DNA of 42,683 bases from Ruminiclostridium cellobioparum DSM 1351 = ATCC 15832 (GCF_000621505.1 NZ_JHYD01000050.1:1-42683), one strand, 5' to 3'; counted from the stretch's first letter, positions 18,052 to 27,467 are shown. Translations and numbers: made by a program. Notes: generated by a model not told the origin, from the letters alone.

Positions 18052-18972
18052 TTACTGTCGCAGCTTGGGATCAAGCGCATCGCGCAGGCCGTCACCCAGC
18101 AGATTAAACGTTAACATGGTCAAACTGATTGCCACAGCAGGAAACAGCAGTTCGTGCGGATAATAAGACATCTGCTGCTGTCCCAGCGCAGCCATAGCCC
18201 CCCAACTGGTGTATGGCGGCTGTACGCCCAAACCTATGAAGCTTAGAAAAGCTTCGGCAAACATAAAACCCGGAATCTGAAAAGTGGTATTGACAATAAT
18301 AACACTCATTGTATTCGGAAGCAGATGCTTTAATATTATTCTCATGGGACTGGCCCCCAGTGCTTTTGATGCAAGCACATATTCATTTTCCTTCAATTGC
18401 AGTACCTGTCCCCTGACCAATCTGGCAAGACCGGTCCAGCTTGTGATGCAAAGTGCTATGATCAGGGAAGGCAAGCCTTTTCCAAGAGAAATGGATACCA
18501 GTATGACAACTATCATATAGGGAATACCCACGATAACCTCTACAATCCGCATCATGATATCGTCGATAAGTCCTCCGAAATAACCGCTTATGCCGCCATA
18601 GAGCGTGCCAAATACCAGCGATACCACCGCGCCTAAAAGGCCTATAAGGATGGATACCCTGCCTCCCATCCACAATCTCACAAAAACATCTCTTCCAAGC
18701 TCATCGGTTCCAAACCAGTGCTGACTGCCCGGCTTCAAATGTGTCATAGCCACATTCTGTCCTGTATAATCAACCCTGGAGAGGATTGGTATCAGTATAC
18801 ATGACAGCCCTATTACAAGCAGCGTCACCATGGAAAAAATAGCTACCTTATTCTTCCTTAATCGTCTCCACGCGTCCTTCCAGTAAGTAATGTTGGGCCT
18901 GACAATGGCATCCGCAACTTCTTTGTCATACCCTACCACTTCAAACAGCTCCTGCTCATACTCTTTAATCAT
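18052..18972 (-). CDS. oppC: Oligopeptide ABC transporter permease (OppC-like)
   Basis: Membrane permease, 306 residues. An N-terminal cytoplasmic segment (TYWKDAWRRLRKNKVAIFSM, the OppC N-terminal domain) leads into the first membrane helix. A periplasmic loop carrying HWFGTDELGRDVFVRLWMG follows, which is diagnostic for this subunit. Five more helices follow, with the EAA loop (ASKALGASPMRIILKHLLPN). AGGGGG stands 8 bases before the ATG. It lies 12 bases downstream of oppB. Confidence 0.93.
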   Translation of the reverse strand: MIKEYEQELFEVVGYDKEVADAIVRPNITYWKDAWRRLRKNKVAIFSMVTLLVIGLSCILIPILSRVDYTGQNVAMTHLKPGSQHWFGTDELGRDVFVRLWMGGRVSILIGLLGAVVSLVFGTLYGGISGYFGGLIDDIMMRIVEVIVGIPYMIVVILVSISLGKGLPSLIIALCITSWTGLARLVRGQVLQLKENEYVLASKALGASPMRIILKHLLPNTMSVIIVNTTFQIPGFMFAEAFLSFIGLGVQPPYTSWGAMAALGQQQMSYYPHELLFPAVAISLTMLTFNLLGDGLRDALDPKLRQ

Positions 18973-18984
18973 TTATGCAGCCCC

Positions 18985-19932
18985 CTATCTCTTTTCACCG
19001 CTCACTCTTACTCTTGGATCAATAATTCCATACAGTATGTCCATCAATACAATGGAGATAATGAAGAAGAATGAGAAAAATATGGTGGTAGCCATTATCA
19101 TTGGGAAGTCCCTCCCATTGATGCTCTCTACATAATACATTCCCAATCCCGGTATGCAGAATATTCTTTCAATAACAAATGAACCTGTGACAATACCCGC
19201 CATCTGAGGTGCGAATATTGTAATGATAGGTATCAGACTGTTCCTGAGAACGTGTTTTTGCACTATTTCCCGTCTTGAAAGCCCTTTGGCTTTGGCTGTG
19301 AGTATATAATCATTATTCAACACTTCCAGAACAGACGTGCGCATAAACCTGGAATATGTGGCAATACTCCCGAAAGAAGCCGCCAGGGTGGGAAGAATGG
19401 TGTATTCAAAACCTGACAGCCATACATTTGTGGATGGCCAGCCGATGATGGGCAGGAGACTTCCGCCGATAACTTTTTGCAGAAGCGCCGCAAGAACAAA
19501 GCTCGGAATGGAAATGCCCGCAATGGCAATAAATATAACGGTATAATCAATCCAGGTATTTCTTTTGAAAGCTGCAATAATGCCAAGGATCAAGCCGACG
19601 AGCAGCCCGAATGTAATGGCCTGGAGCCCGAGTCTGGCTGAAGCGGGAAATTTATCCCTGATAATTGCGTTTGCGGTAAGCCCGGGAGTTTTCATAGACT
19701 CTCCAAAGTCGCCATGCAGCAAATTATTCAAGTAAATTACGTATCTATGGGTAACAGGTTTGTCAAATCCCCATTTAACACGGAGATTCTGTGCCACAGC
19801 CTCCGGGAGCAGTTTTGTACCGGTTTGTACAGGATCGCCCGGAAGAGTATTCATAAGAAAAAAAGTGGCCGTAATAATTATCCACATAGTTACAAGCAAA
19901 TACCCAAGCCTTTTTAAAATATATCGGCCCAT
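18985..19932 (-). CDS. oppB: Oligopeptide ABC transporter permease (OppB-like)
   Basis: Membrane permease, 315 residues. It begins MGRYILKRLGYLLVTMWIIITATFFLMNTLPGDP, which is the standard OppB/DppB start including the first membrane helix. The loop RYVIYLNNLLHGDFGES and the EAA loop (TAKAKGLSRREIVQKHVLRNSLIP region) are present, with the C-terminal GRDFPMIMATTIFFSFFF segment. GAGGAGG precedes the ATG. It is 79 bases downstream of oppA and pairs with OppC to form the channel. Confidence 0.93.
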   Translation of the reverse strand: MGRYILKRLGYLLVTMWIIITATFFLMNTLPGDPVQTGTKLLPEAVAQNLRVKWGFDKPVTHRYVIYLNNLLHGDFGESMKTPGLTANAIIRDKFPASARLGLQAITFGLLVGLILGIIAAFKRNTWIDYTVIFIAIAGISIPSFVLAALLQKVIGGSLLPIIGWPSTNVWLSGFEYTILPTLAASFGSIATYSRFMRTSVLEVLNNDYILTAKAKGLSRREIVQKHVLRNSLIPIITIFAPQMAGIVTGSFVIERIFCIPGLGMYYVESINGRDFPMIMATTIFFSFFFIISIVLMDILYGIIDPRVRVSGEKR

Positions 19933-20011
19933 ATAAGATCCTCCTCATAAGAAAAGCCGCTGCGGCAGGATTTTTCACCTGCCACAGCAAGCTTATGATG
20001 ATATTCTTGGA

Positions 20012-21655
20012 TTATTTCTTTTCTATGTAAGCATTCTTCAGTTCCCATGCGGGTCCGCCGGCCTGGACAAGAATTCCCTTGACATAGCTCTGCATATAGG
20101 TTGTCTTAACATTGTAGGTCAGCGGCGCTATGCCGGCATTGTCGGCAACCAGTATTTTTTCAGCTTCCCTGAACATGTCCAGTCTCTTGTCGGCATTACT
20201 GTCAACTGCTCCTGCATTGACAAGTTCATTGTATCTTTCATTGTCAAAGAAGGCCGAGTTGTTTGGGGAGCCTGTAAGGAACAGCTCCATAAAGGTCATA
20301 GGATCGTTATAATCTCCGCCCCAGCCGGTAACGGCCACCTGGTATTCACCCTTTTGAATGGACTTGTTGAAGGTTGCACCATCGGCAGCGGTATCTATTT
20401 TAACAATAACTCCCAGTTTTTTCTGCCATTGATCCTGCAAATATTCTGAAATAGTTTTGTTGTTGGAAGCAGCTGTTCTTTGAAGGAAGGTAACTGTAAT
20501 AGGAGTGGAAGTGTTAAGTCCCAATTCTGCCACACCTTCCTCAAAAAGCTTTTTGGGATCCTCACCTGACATGGACTTCAACGGTTCTTCAACAGCCTCT
20601 CTGTATATCTTCTCACCGTTGTTCAGTCCAAACGGCAGGAAACCATATGCAGGAACATCCTTTTTTATAACATTTTGTGAATAGGCTTCCCTGTCTATTG
20701 CAAGGGAAAAGGCCTTCCTTATTTTAGCATTTGTGAAAATCTTATCTTTATCCTTGTTGTTAAAAGCTACATAGCTGCAGCTTGGGTAATATCCCACCAG
20801 GCTTGTAATATCACCTGCATCGATTTTTGTCTTAAGCTTGTCCACATATTCCGCTTTAACGTCCTGAATTATATCAAGACCTTTGCTGTCAAAAAGCTGC
20901 TCTTGAGTTGCCTGTTCGGGTACAATGCTGATAACGGCCTCATTGAGCTTTACATTTGCCGCATCCCAGTACTTTTCATTTTTCTTGAGAATAATTTTCG
21001 AGCCTCTTATCCAGCTGTCCACTACAAAGGGGCCGCTGAAAACCATAGCTTTCGGATCGGTACCATAGGTTACACCTGCTTTTTCAATAACATCCTGTCT
21101 TAGGGGCAGAATGCTCACAAAATTAGCAAGCTGTTCAAAATAAGGAGTTGGCGTTTTCAAGGTGATTTCGAGTGTGTTATCGTCGGTTGCCTTTACCCCG
21201 ATATCCTCTACCGAACCCTTGCCATTCAAAAAGTCCTCGCCGCCTTTGATACAATAAAATATTCCTGCACTGGGGCAAGCGGTGGCCGGATCAAACATTC
21301 TTCTGACAGCATACACAAAATCCTGTGCTTTAACTTTGACTCCATCGGAATAAGTGTAGTCTCTCAGGTGAAAAGTCCATGTAAGGCCATCACTGGAAAC
21401 TTCCCATTTTGTTGCACCTGCCGGTTCAATCTTTTTGTCGCCCAGCCTTACAAGGCCTTCCTGTGTTTCCTGGATGACCGTGTTTGCCGCACTTTCCGCT
21501 ACCTTTGAGGAATCAAAGGACTCGGGATCACCTGTAAATGCAAGGTTGATGGTATTGCCGCTGCCTGATGATGCTGAATTCTGTCCGCATCCCGCCAATA
21601 CGACGGAAAGCACAATTGAGAGAGTAATAATTGTTGCTAATAACCTCTTTTTCAT
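20012..21655 (-). CDS. oppA: Oligopeptide-binding lipoprotein (OppA/DppA family)
   Basis: Family 5 solute-binding protein, 547 residues. The lipoprotein signal has lipobox LAGC with Cys at about residue 23. The mature part shows TINLAFTGDPESFDSSKVAES, DGLTWTFHLRDYTYSDGVKVKAQDFVYAVRRMFDP and NAKIRKAFSLAIDREAY, all typical of peptide-binding members. AGGAG stands before the ATG. It is the first and receptor gene of oppABCDF, 57 bases downstream of an M42 aminopeptidase, which suggests that imported peptides are hydrolysed by its neighbour. Confidence 0.93.
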   Translation of the reverse strand: MKKRLLATIITLSIVLSVVLAGCGQNSASSGSGNTINLAFTGDPESFDSSKVAESAANTVIQETQEGLVRLGDKKIEPAGATKWEVSSDGLTWTFHLRDYTYSDGVKVKAQDFVYAVRRMFDPATACPSAGIFYCIKGGEDFLNGKGSVEDIGVKATDDNTLEITLKTPTPYFEQLANFVSILPLRQDVIEKAGVTYGTDPKAMVFSGPFVVDSWIRGSKIILKKNEKYWDAANVKLNEAVISIVPEQATQEQLFDSKGLDIIQDVKAEYVDKLKTKIDAGDITSLVGYYPSCSYVAFNNKDKDKIFTNAKIRKAFSLAIDREAYSQNVIKKDVPAYGFLPFGLNNGEKIYREAVEEPLKSMSGEDPKKLFEEGVAELGLNTSTPITVTFLQRTAASNNKTISEYLQDQWQKKLGVIVKIDTAADGATFNKSIQKGEYQVAVTGWGGDYNDPMTFMELFLTGSPNNSAFFDNERYNELVNAGAVDSNADKRLDMFREAEKILVADNAGIAPLTYNVKTTYMQSYVKGILVQAGGPAWELKNAYIEKK

Positions 21656-21712
21656 TGTAACATCTCCTTTAAATTATGTATTTCCAAAGGGTTACCCCTT
21701 TTAAGGATGTAA

Positions 21713-22732
21713 TCAATAATTTCTTATGGTATCCGAAAATTTAAACGGCCTGTTGATAAAGGCACCGAGCAAAGCTATACAGGCATCAACATCCCTCATG
21801 CTCACAATCCCGTGGGGGCTGTGGCCGTATCTGGTAGGAATGGAAATACCACAGGCTCTCACTCCCATGTTGGATTTGTTGATCGCACCCGCATCTGTAC
21901 CTCCGCCGGTCAATACATCTCTCTGGTAAGGAATATTGCCGTCTTTTGCACACAAAACCATTTCCCCCACAAGAGCCGGATCACATATGACAGAGTTGTC
22001 CAGTACCTTTATTGCCGCACCGCCGCCAAGCACGGTATTCCCCTCTTTGTTGTCCGGTGTGTCAAAGGCACCTGTGATGTCCAAAGCAATGCCGATATCA
22101 GGGGTTATCCTTTCGGAAGCCACCGTAGCGCCCACAAGACCGACCTCCTCCTGGACGGAAAAAACAAAATAAACATCATTGTATACTTCAGAGATTTTCT
22201 TGATAACCTCAATCATTATGTAGCAGCCAATGCGGTCATCCAGGGCTTTTGCCGTAACACAGCCGTTGCACAATTCCCTGTAGGCCGAATCGTAGCAGGC
22301 AGGTTCACCTATTTCCACAAGCTCCTGAGCCTCCTTTTTGGAGGAAGCGCCAATATCTACATAAAGTTTTCCGATATCTGCCGCATCTATTTTTTCAATT
22401 TTTTCGGTACAGCTGATAATGCCGCTGATACCGTTTTTAAATACAACCCTGTTCATGTAAGAGGTGAATGCCGAGATACCTCCCATTTTTTTGACCTTCA
22501 CAAAACCGTCTTCGGTGATTTTAAGAGCCGAGAATCCAATCTCATCCATATGGGCCGACACCATAATGTTTTTCTTATGTTCCCCGCCTCCTCTTTTCAG
22601 TGCAATGACATTCCCCAGCGAATCAGTAATAATTTCATCAACATACCCGGTTATTTCCTCAATAACGATTTTTGCAACCTCACTCTCAAAACCACTTACG
22701 CCAAATGCCTTTGTCAATCTCTCAAGAAGCAT
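21713..22732 (-). CDS. M42-family metallo-aminopeptidase
   Basis: Cytoplasmic dinuclear-metal aminopeptidase, 339 residues and of usual length. Metal ligands and catalytic residues are visible in VSAHMDEIGFSA (His-x-Asp), ALDDRIGCYIMIEV (Asp), FSVQEEVGLVGA (Glu-Glu) and GGGTDAGAINKS; the C-terminal His is in RYGHSPHGIVSMRD. The M42 family includes glutamyl aminopeptidase and TET aminopeptidases and is sometimes misnamed endoglucanase. AGGGTGG lies upstream of the ATG. It precedes oppA by 57 bases, so it probably finishes breakdown of the imported peptides. Confidence 0.92.
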   Translation of the reverse strand: MLLERLTKAFGVSGFESEVAKIVIEEITGYVDEIITDSLGNVIALKRGGGEHKKNIMVSAHMDEIGFSALKITEDGFVKVKKMGGISAFTSYMNRVVFKNGISGIISCTEKIEKIDAADIGKLYVDIGASSKKEAQELVEIGEPACYDSAYRELCNGCVTAKALDDRIGCYIMIEVIKKISEVYNDVYFVFSVQEEVGLVGATVASERITPDIGIALDITGAFDTPDNKEGNTVLGGGAAIKVLDNSVICDPALVGEMVLCAKDGNIPYQRDVLTGGGTDAGAINKSNMGVRACGISIPTRYGHSPHGIVSMRDVDACIALLGAFINRPFKFSDTIRNY

Positions 22733-22835
22733 TCATCATCCACCCTTTCTTTTTAACCACCAACCCATAGGTTCCAGTCAATGGAAATTACTTTTTAATA
22801 TTCTTATTTAAAAATTTGTGATCTGATATAAGTTT

Positions 22836-23981
22836 CTAAACAAGGCACCTGTCCAGGTCCTCAATCAAGGTGTTTACATTTTCAAGTCCTACGTGTATTC
22901 TTATCATTCCCTCTGTGACACAGGAACGTTTGAGCTCTTCCTGATTCTTTCCCAGTCCGACAGGTGCTATGAGACTCTCATAGCCACCCCAGCTGCATCC
23001 ATGCCTGAAGTGTCTGATGTTCCTGAGGAGTCCTCCAACACTTTCCTTCCCCCCTGTCAGTTCAAAACTCATAAGCCCGGTATACCCCTCCATCTGTTTT
23101 TTTCCCAAATCATACTGGGGATGGCTTTTTAGTCCGGGATAAATAACATATTTTACTTTGGGGTGGTTTTCCAGAAACGCAGCAACTGCCATGGCATTTT
23201 CCTGATGCTGCTTTACTCTGAGCGGAAGTGTTCTCAAGCCCCGTATCAAAAGCCAGGCCTGATGGGGGTCCATACAGCTTCCCAGCATGGCGCGCTCTTC
23301 ATTCCTTAATCCATCCATCACATCTTTTTTTCCAATCACAACTCCTGCAACTATGTCACTGTGCCCTCCAAGATATTTGGTAGCGCTGTGAACCACCAAA
23401 TCAATCCCAAATTTAATGGGATTCTGATAAATAGGCGTGGAATAGGAATTGTCAATTATGGTCACAACACCTTTTGCCCAGGCAAGCTTTGCAACCGCTT
23501 CAAGGTCCTGCAGGGAGAAAACAAGGGAGGAGGGACTTTCCAGATAGATAAGGGCAGTATTTTTTTTGATTGCGCTTTCAATCTCATCGGTATTGTGACC
23601 CGGCACAAAAGTGGTCTCCACGCCGAATCTTGCAAGGTATAATTCCAGGAAATCCCTGGTGGGACCATATATACTGTCAACTGCTACCACATGACTGCCT
23701 GATTTAACAAAATGCATAATTGCCGCCGATATGGCTCCCATACCCGAGGAAAAACATCTGGCCTCCTGGCCTTCTTCAAGGGCTGCTATCTTTTTCTCGG
23801 CAATTTCTATGGTCGGATTGTTAATTCTGGTGTAGACAAACTCGGGCTCCTCACCCTTGAGTTCGTGAGACTGCGCAAAAAGTGTATTCTGGAAAATAGG
23901 CGGGGTAACGGCACCTTTATATGAATAAAAATCTTCTCCCAGATATGCACATATGTCTTCCTTGGACATTCGTGTGTTCAA
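22836..23981 (-). CDS. PLP-dependent trans-sulfuration family enzyme (cystathionine synthase/lyase or methionine gamma-lyase type)
   Basis: Fold-type I PLP enzyme of the Cys/Met metabolism family, about 381 residues. The N-terminal FVYTRINNPTIEIAEKKIAALE holds Tyr and Arg that contact the phosphate of the neighbouring subunit. SSGMGAISAA binds the phosphate, and the PLP lysine is in VHSATKYLGGHSDIVAG. IRIHVGLENVNTLIEDL is the conserved end. The reaction within the family cannot be fixed by eye. A TTG at 23979-23981 has GAGAGG 5 bases upstream; an ATG four codons later and a TTG at 24002 are alternatives. It leads the row M42 peptidase, oppABCDF, with a 103-base gap. A palindrome at 24053-24080 lies upstream. 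Confidence 0.88.
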   Translation of the reverse strand: MNTRMSKEDICAYLGEDFYSYKGAVTPPIFQNTLFAQSHELKGEEPEFVYTRINNPTIEIAEKKIAALEEGQEARCFSSGMGAISAAIMHFVKSGSHVVAVDSIYGPTRDFLELYLARFGVETTFVPGHNTDEIESAIKKNTALIYLESPSSLVFSLQDLEAVAKLAWAKGVVTIIDNSYSTPIYQNPIKFGIDLVVHSATKYLGGHSDIVAGVVIGKKDVMDGLRNEERAMLGSCMDPHQAWLLIRGLRTLPLRVKQHQENAMAVAAFLENHPKVKYVIYPGLKSHPQYDLGKKQMEGYTGLMSFELTGGKESVGGLLRNIRHFRHGCSWGGYESLIAPVGLGKNQEELKRSCVTEGMIRIHVGLENVNTLIEDLDRCLV

Positions 23982-24052
23982 ATAAACCTCTCCCTCCGTC
24001 AAATAGGCTAAATATTCTGTTATAAGGAATTTACAGGCCGATAAATCGCCCT

Positions 24053-24080
24053 ATATCCTATCAGCTGTCTGATAGGATAT
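24053..24080. promoter_or_regulatory. Palindromic candidate GntR operator upstream of the PLP enzyme gene
   Basis: ATATCCTATCAG (24053-24064) and CTGATAGGATAT (24069-24080) are perfect reverse complements around CTGT. The CTGATAG-ATAT half resembles the operators at 24854-24876 and 27276-27298. On the minus strand no T-run follows, so a terminator for the GntR gene is unlikely. Confidence 0.55.
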
Positions 24081-24154
24081 TTTACATAATTCCTCATTTT
24101 ATATAATTTTTGTTTATAATTCTTGATTTAATTATTTAATTTATTTACATAATC

Positions 24155-24835
24155 TTATTGGGCGGCTTTTACCTCTTTGATGACCATGCTTATGATTTTT
24201 TCATTTATGGTAATTGCTTTTTTTAGATTCCGATTTCTCAGGCATTCAAAAAGATCCTTATGCAGGGGTATTGTATCTGTAAAAGGCTCCTCCATCCCAA
24301 GGGGAAATTCCCACAACTCGGAAAGCAGATTGTTAATAGAGAGTATCAGCTGCTGCATGATCCTGTTATGGCATGAATTATAAATGGCATAATGAAACTG
24401 CCTGTCCTCATTATTCTGTTTGTCGCCATTGTTGTACTTCTCTAAAACAACATTCAGTATTTTTTCAATATTATCAAGTTCTTCCTGCGTTGCATGCTGT
24501 ATCACCAGGTGCAGGATTTCCCGTTCAAGGATCTTTCTTGCTTCCAGCAGCTCAAGGATGGATTCCTTTTCCTTCCTGAACTCAATCTGCGCCTGAATAA
24601 TGTTGGGTGAACCGTTTCTAACATAAATCCCTTTGCCATTGACAGTTTCCACGATGTTTTTTGTCTCAAGCACTTTCACTGCCTCTCTTAAGGAGGACCT
24701 GCTCACACCCAGCATTTCTACAAGCTGTCCCTGGGACGGAAGCTTATCTCCGTTTTTGAGATTATTCTGTTCAATATACTGCTTTATGGCTTCTATTATT
24801 TCTGACTGCAACGGTACACGTTTTATGTTTTTCAA
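24155..24835 (-). CDS. GntR-family transcriptional regulator (FadR subfamily)
   Basis: DNA-binding repressor/activator of about 226 residues. An N-terminal winged helix (about 1-70) has KLPSQGQLVEMLGVSRSSLREAVKVLE and the wing NGKGIYVRNG. The C-terminal all-helical FCD domain has metal-type positions in DRQFHYAIYNSCHN and IPLHKDLFECLRNRN. The TTG at 24833-24835 is preferred because GGGG stands 7 bases upstream; the ATG at 24850 lacks a ribosome site and lies almost inside the operator. A TTGATA-17-TATAAT promoter with an operator at its start point indicates autoregulation. The same operator stands before tdh-kbl, so the effector may be linked to threonine, glycine or a relative. Confidence 0.88.
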   Translation of the reverse strand: MKNIKRVPLQSEIIEAIKQYIEQNNLKNGDKLPSQGQLVEMLGVSRSSLREAVKVLETKNIVETVNGKGIYVRNGSPNIIQAQIEFRKEKESILELLEARKILEREILHLVIQHATQEELDNIEKILNVVLEKYNNGDKQNNEDRQFHYAIYNSCHNRIMQQLILSINNLLSELWEFPLGMEEPFTDTIPLHKDLFECLRNRNLKKAITINEKIISMVIKEVKAAQ

Positions 24836-24853
24836 TGCATTACCCCACATTTC

Positions 24854-24876
24854 TATATGCTATCATATAGGTTATA
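24854..24876 (-). promoter_or_regulatory. Autoregulatory operator of the GntR gene
   Basis: Read on the minus strand, the 23 bases match 27276-27298 (plus strand) at 22 of 23 positions. The common core is TGATAGCATATA preceded by TATAACCTAT with one variable base between. It includes the palindrome CTATATG/CATATAG (24853-24859 with 24864-24870). It starts 8 bases past the -10 box, over the likely transcription start. Confidence 0.75.
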
Positions 24877-24884
24877 TGTTACAT

Positions 24885-24913
24885 ATTATATTGGATAATT
24901 ATTCAAATATCAA
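24885..24913 (-). promoter_or_regulatory. SigA-type promoter of the GntR gene
   Basis: On the minus strand TTGATA (24908-24913) and TATAAT (24885-24890) are separated by exactly 17 bases. The operator at 24854-24876 follows immediately. Confidence 0.75.
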
Positions 24914-24944
24914 GATGTGATTTTTGGTTATAAGTGCACTACTC

Positions 24945-26132
24945 TTACCCTATCTTCATTTCCTTCCTTACCTGCACAAAGGCATCTATGGCAAAAGCCA
25001 GGTCTTCCATTGTATGAGCGGCAGAAATTTGAGTCCTTATACGGGCTTTTCCGGCAGGTACCACAGGATAAAAGAAACCAACTGCATAAACCCCTTTTTC
25101 CAGCAATCTTGCGGCCATTTCCTGGGCAACATTGGCATCTCCAAGCATAATGGGAACAATGGGATGAACTCCTTCAACAATATTGAAGCCTGCCTCCCTG
25201 ATTTTTTCCCTGAAAAACAGTGTGTTCTGCATAAGCTTTTTCCTGAAATCCGCAGTTGTGTCCAGTAATTCCAATACTTTCAAAGATGCGTAAGCTACCG
25301 AAGGTGCCAGGGTATTGGAGAACAAATACGGCCTTGAACGCTGTCTCAAAAGGCTGATAATTTGGCTGCGTCCGCTTGTATAACCGCCGTTTGCGCCGCC
25401 TAACGCCTTTCCCAGAGTTCCTGTCAATATATCTATTCTATCCGAAACACCGCAGTATTCCGGCGTTCCACGTCCATTCCCGCCGATAAAGCCCACCGCA
25501 TGGCTGTCATCCACCATGACCATGGCATCATATTTATCGGCCAGATTACATATCCCCCTGAGGTTGGCAATGATACCGTCCATGGAAAATACACCATCGG
25601 TAGCAATTAAACGGAATCTGGCATTTTGCGCCGCTTTCAGCTTTTCCTCCAGATCCTGCATGTCATTGTTTTTATACCTGTAACGGGCGGCTTTGCACAG
25701 TCTGACACCATCTATGATGCTTGCGTGATTGAGTTCATCACTGATTATTGCATCCTGTTCTGACAGAAGTGTCTCAAATAATCCGCCGTTTGCATCAAAG
25801 CAGGATGCATACAGGATAGTGTCCTCCATCCCTAGAAAATCCGAAAGTTTCCTCTCAAGCTTTTTATGAATATCCTGGGTTCCGCAAATGAATCTCACCG
25901 AAGACAGACCATATCCCCAGTCATCCAGACTCTCCTTTGCCGCAGCAACCACCTCCGGGTGGTTTGATAACCCCAGGTAATTGTTGGCACACATATTCAA
26001 AACTTTTTTACGGCCTGCAACACTTATATTGATATCTTGAGGGCTTGTCAAAACCCGCTCTTCCTTCCATAGGCCACTGCTTTTTATATTATCAAGTTCA
26101 CTTATGTAAAATTCTTTCGCTTTTCCAAACAT
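24945..26132 (-). CDS. kbl: Glycine C-acetyltransferase (2-amino-3-ketobutyrate CoA ligase)
   Basis: Cytoplasmic PLP enzyme, 395 residues. It cleaves 2-amino-3-oxobutyrate with CoA to glycine and acetyl-CoA, the second step of threonine breakdown. [15 protein letters not shown] is the family start. [15 protein letters not shown] contacts PLP, and the Schiff-base lysine is in [21 protein letters not shown] precedes the ATG. It lies 68 bases downstream of tdh in the same orientation, so the two form one operon. Confidence 0.95.
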   Translation of the reverse strand: MFGKAKEFYISELDNIKSSGLWKEERVLTSPQDINISVAGRKKVLNMCANNYLGLSNHPEVVAAAKESLDDWGYGLSSVRFICGTQDIHKKLERKLSDFLGMEDTILYASCFDANGGLFETLLSEQDAIISDELNHASIIDGVRLCKAARYRYKNNDMQDLEEKLKAAQNARFRLIATDGVFSMDGIIANLRGICNLADKYDAMVMVDDSHAVGFIGGNGRGTPEYCGVSDRIDILTGTLGKALGGANGGYTSGRSQIISLLRQRSRPYLFSNTLAPSVAYASLKVLELLDTTADFRKKLMQNTLFFREKIREAGFNIVEGVHPIVPIMLGDANVAQEMAARLLEKGVYAVGFFYPVVPAGKARIRTQISAAHTMEDLAFAIDAFVQVRKEMKIG

Positions 26133-26200
26133 GTTCTCGATTCTCCTTGATAAAGATTTTCCTATTCCAATAGATATTTATACAAATTTTATCACTGATG

Positions 26201-27244
26201 TCAGTTCCACTCCAGTACCACTTTTCCCGAATTGCCTGAAGCCATGATTTCAAAACCTTTCTGGAAGTCCATAATATTAAAGCGGTGGGTTATTATCTTT
26301 GATATATCAAGTCCCGATTGAAGCATGACTGTCATCTTGTACCATGTCTCGTACATTTCCCTGCCGTATATGCCCTTGATGGTCAGTCCGTTGAATACAA
26401 CCTTTTCCCAGTCAATTTGGGTACTGCTGTTTTGAATTCCAAGCAGTGCAATTTTTCCGCCGTGGCACATTAAATCCACCATTTTGTTGAAAGCACTTGC
26501 ATTGCCCGACATTTCCAAACCCACATCAAAACCTTCCTTCATTCCCAGCTGTTCCATCGCAGCTTCAATGCTTGCTTCATTAATATTTATTGCCATGGTT
26601 ACACCCAGCTTTTTAGCCAGTTCAAGACGGTAAGGATTGACATCTGTGATTACCACATGTCTTGCCCCGGCATGCCTTACAACAGCCGCTGCCATGATCC
26701 CTATGGGTCCGGCGCCGGTAATGAGTACATCCTCTCCCAATACATTGAATGCAAGCGCAGTATGCACCGCATTTCCAAACGGGTCAAAACAGCTGTGTAT
26801 GTCCTGGGGTACCGAGCCGTCGCTATGCCACACATTGGTGACCGGTATGGCAATATACTCTGCAAAGGCACCAGGACGGTTTACACCGACACCGCTTGTA
26901 TTCATGCATAAATGCCTCCGTCCGGCAAGGCAATTCCTGCACAATCCACAAACAATATGCCCTTCGCCCGAAACGATATCACCTAATTTGAAATCATGGA
27001 CATTACTGCCCAGGGCTGCTACGGTGCCTACAAACTCATGTCCGATAGTCATGGGAGTCGGAATTGTTTTTTGTGCCCATTCATCCCAATTGTAAATATG
27101 TATATCCGTACCGCATATGGAGGTTTTATTGATCTTTATGAGAACATCATTTATCCCGATCCCGGGAACAGGTACCTCGTCCATCCATATACCCGGCTTT
27201 CTGTACCTTTTCACCAGCGCCTTCATGGTCCTTGCTTCAGCCAT
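26201..27244 (-). CDS. tdh: L-threonine 3-dehydrogenase
   Basis: NAD-dependent, zinc-containing medium-chain dehydrogenase, 347 residues. It oxidises L-threonine to 2-amino-3-oxobutyrate. Catalytic-zinc residues appear in [15 protein letters not shown] and GHEFVG. The structural zinc cysteines are in [15 protein letters not shown]. The NAD-binding [18 protein letters not shown] is near residue 170. AAGGAGG stands before the ATG. It is the first gene of tdh-kbl. A TTGATT-17-TACAAT promoter and an adjacent palindromic operator imply control by the GntR regulator two genes downstream. Confidence 0.95.
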   Translation of the reverse strand: MAEARTMKALVKRYRKPGIWMDEVPVPGIGINDVLIKINKTSICGTDIHIYNWDEWAQKTIPTPMTIGHEFVGTVAALGSNVHDFKLGDIVSGEGHIVCGLCRNCLAGRRHLCMNTSGVGVNRPGAFAEYIAIPVTNVWHSDGSVPQDIHSCFDPFGNAVHTALAFNVLGEDVLITGAGPIGIMAAAVVRHAGARHVVITDVNPYRLELAKKLGVTMAININEASIEAAMEQLGMKEGFDVGLEMSGNASAFNKMVDLMCHGGKIALLGIQNSSTQIDWEKVVFNGLTIKGIYGREMYETWYKMTVMLQSGLDISKIITHRFNIMDFQKGFEIMASGNSGKVVLEWN

Positions 27245-27275
27245 AGCAGTTCCTCCTTATATAACTTGCATATGC

Positions 27276-27298
27276 TATAACCTATCTGATAGCATATA
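27276..27298 (+). promoter_or_regulatory. Candidate GntR operator at the tdh-kbl promoter
   Basis: This is the near-identical copy (22 of 23 bases) of the operator before the GntR gene, in opposite orientation. It contains the perfect palindrome CTATCTGATAG (27282-27292). It also lies within a wider one, ATATGCTAT/ATAGCATAT (27270-27278 with 27289-27297). It begins 4 bases past the tdh -10 box, over the likely start point, a position suited to repression. Confidence 0.75.
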
Positions 27299-27301
27299 CC
27301 A

Positions 27302-27330
27302 ATTGTACTACTAATGTTTTCCCGAATCAA
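27302..27330 (-). promoter_or_regulatory. SigA-type promoter of tdh-kbl
   Basis: On the minus strand TTGATT (27325-27330) and TACAAT (27302-27307) are separated by 17 bases. The operator at 27276-27298 follows immediately. Confidence 0.7.
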
Positions 27331-27439
27331 TATAATTTTTACAGGGCAAAATATTCAACTTTATTCATGGCTGAGACCGGCAGTCTGCGGCATTTGAAAA
27401 GCATATTGTCCTGGAGAAATTCAACCGCCTTGATACACT

Positions 27440-27467
27440 CTGAAGGCTGCCTAATGGCAGCCTTCAG
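27440..27467. terminator. Perfect hairpin over the sigK stop codon
   Basis: CTGAAGGCTGCC (27440-27451) and GGCAGCCTTCAG (27456-27467) form a 12-bp stem with a 4-base loop. The sigK TAG stop lies in the loop and stem edge (27451-27453). T-rich sequence follows only on the plus strand, so as a terminator it points the wrong way for sigK. It may stabilise the sigK mRNA 3' end or block transcription entering from the left. Confidence 0.6.

Noticed and set aside
21713-22732. Annotating the M42 protein as an endoglucanase because of the cellulolytic-looking context
   Set aside because: The metal-ligand pattern is that of an aminopeptidase and it sits with peptide transport genes; the endoglucanase name is a historical misassignment.
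21812-22756. 314-codon open frame on the plus strand
   Set aside because: It is antisense to the M42 aminopeptidase gene, whose catalytic motifs and ribosome site are clear.
24053-24080. Reading the perfect palindrome as a terminator of the GntR gene
   Set aside because: No T-run follows on the minus strand, and its half-site matches the two promoter-linked operators.
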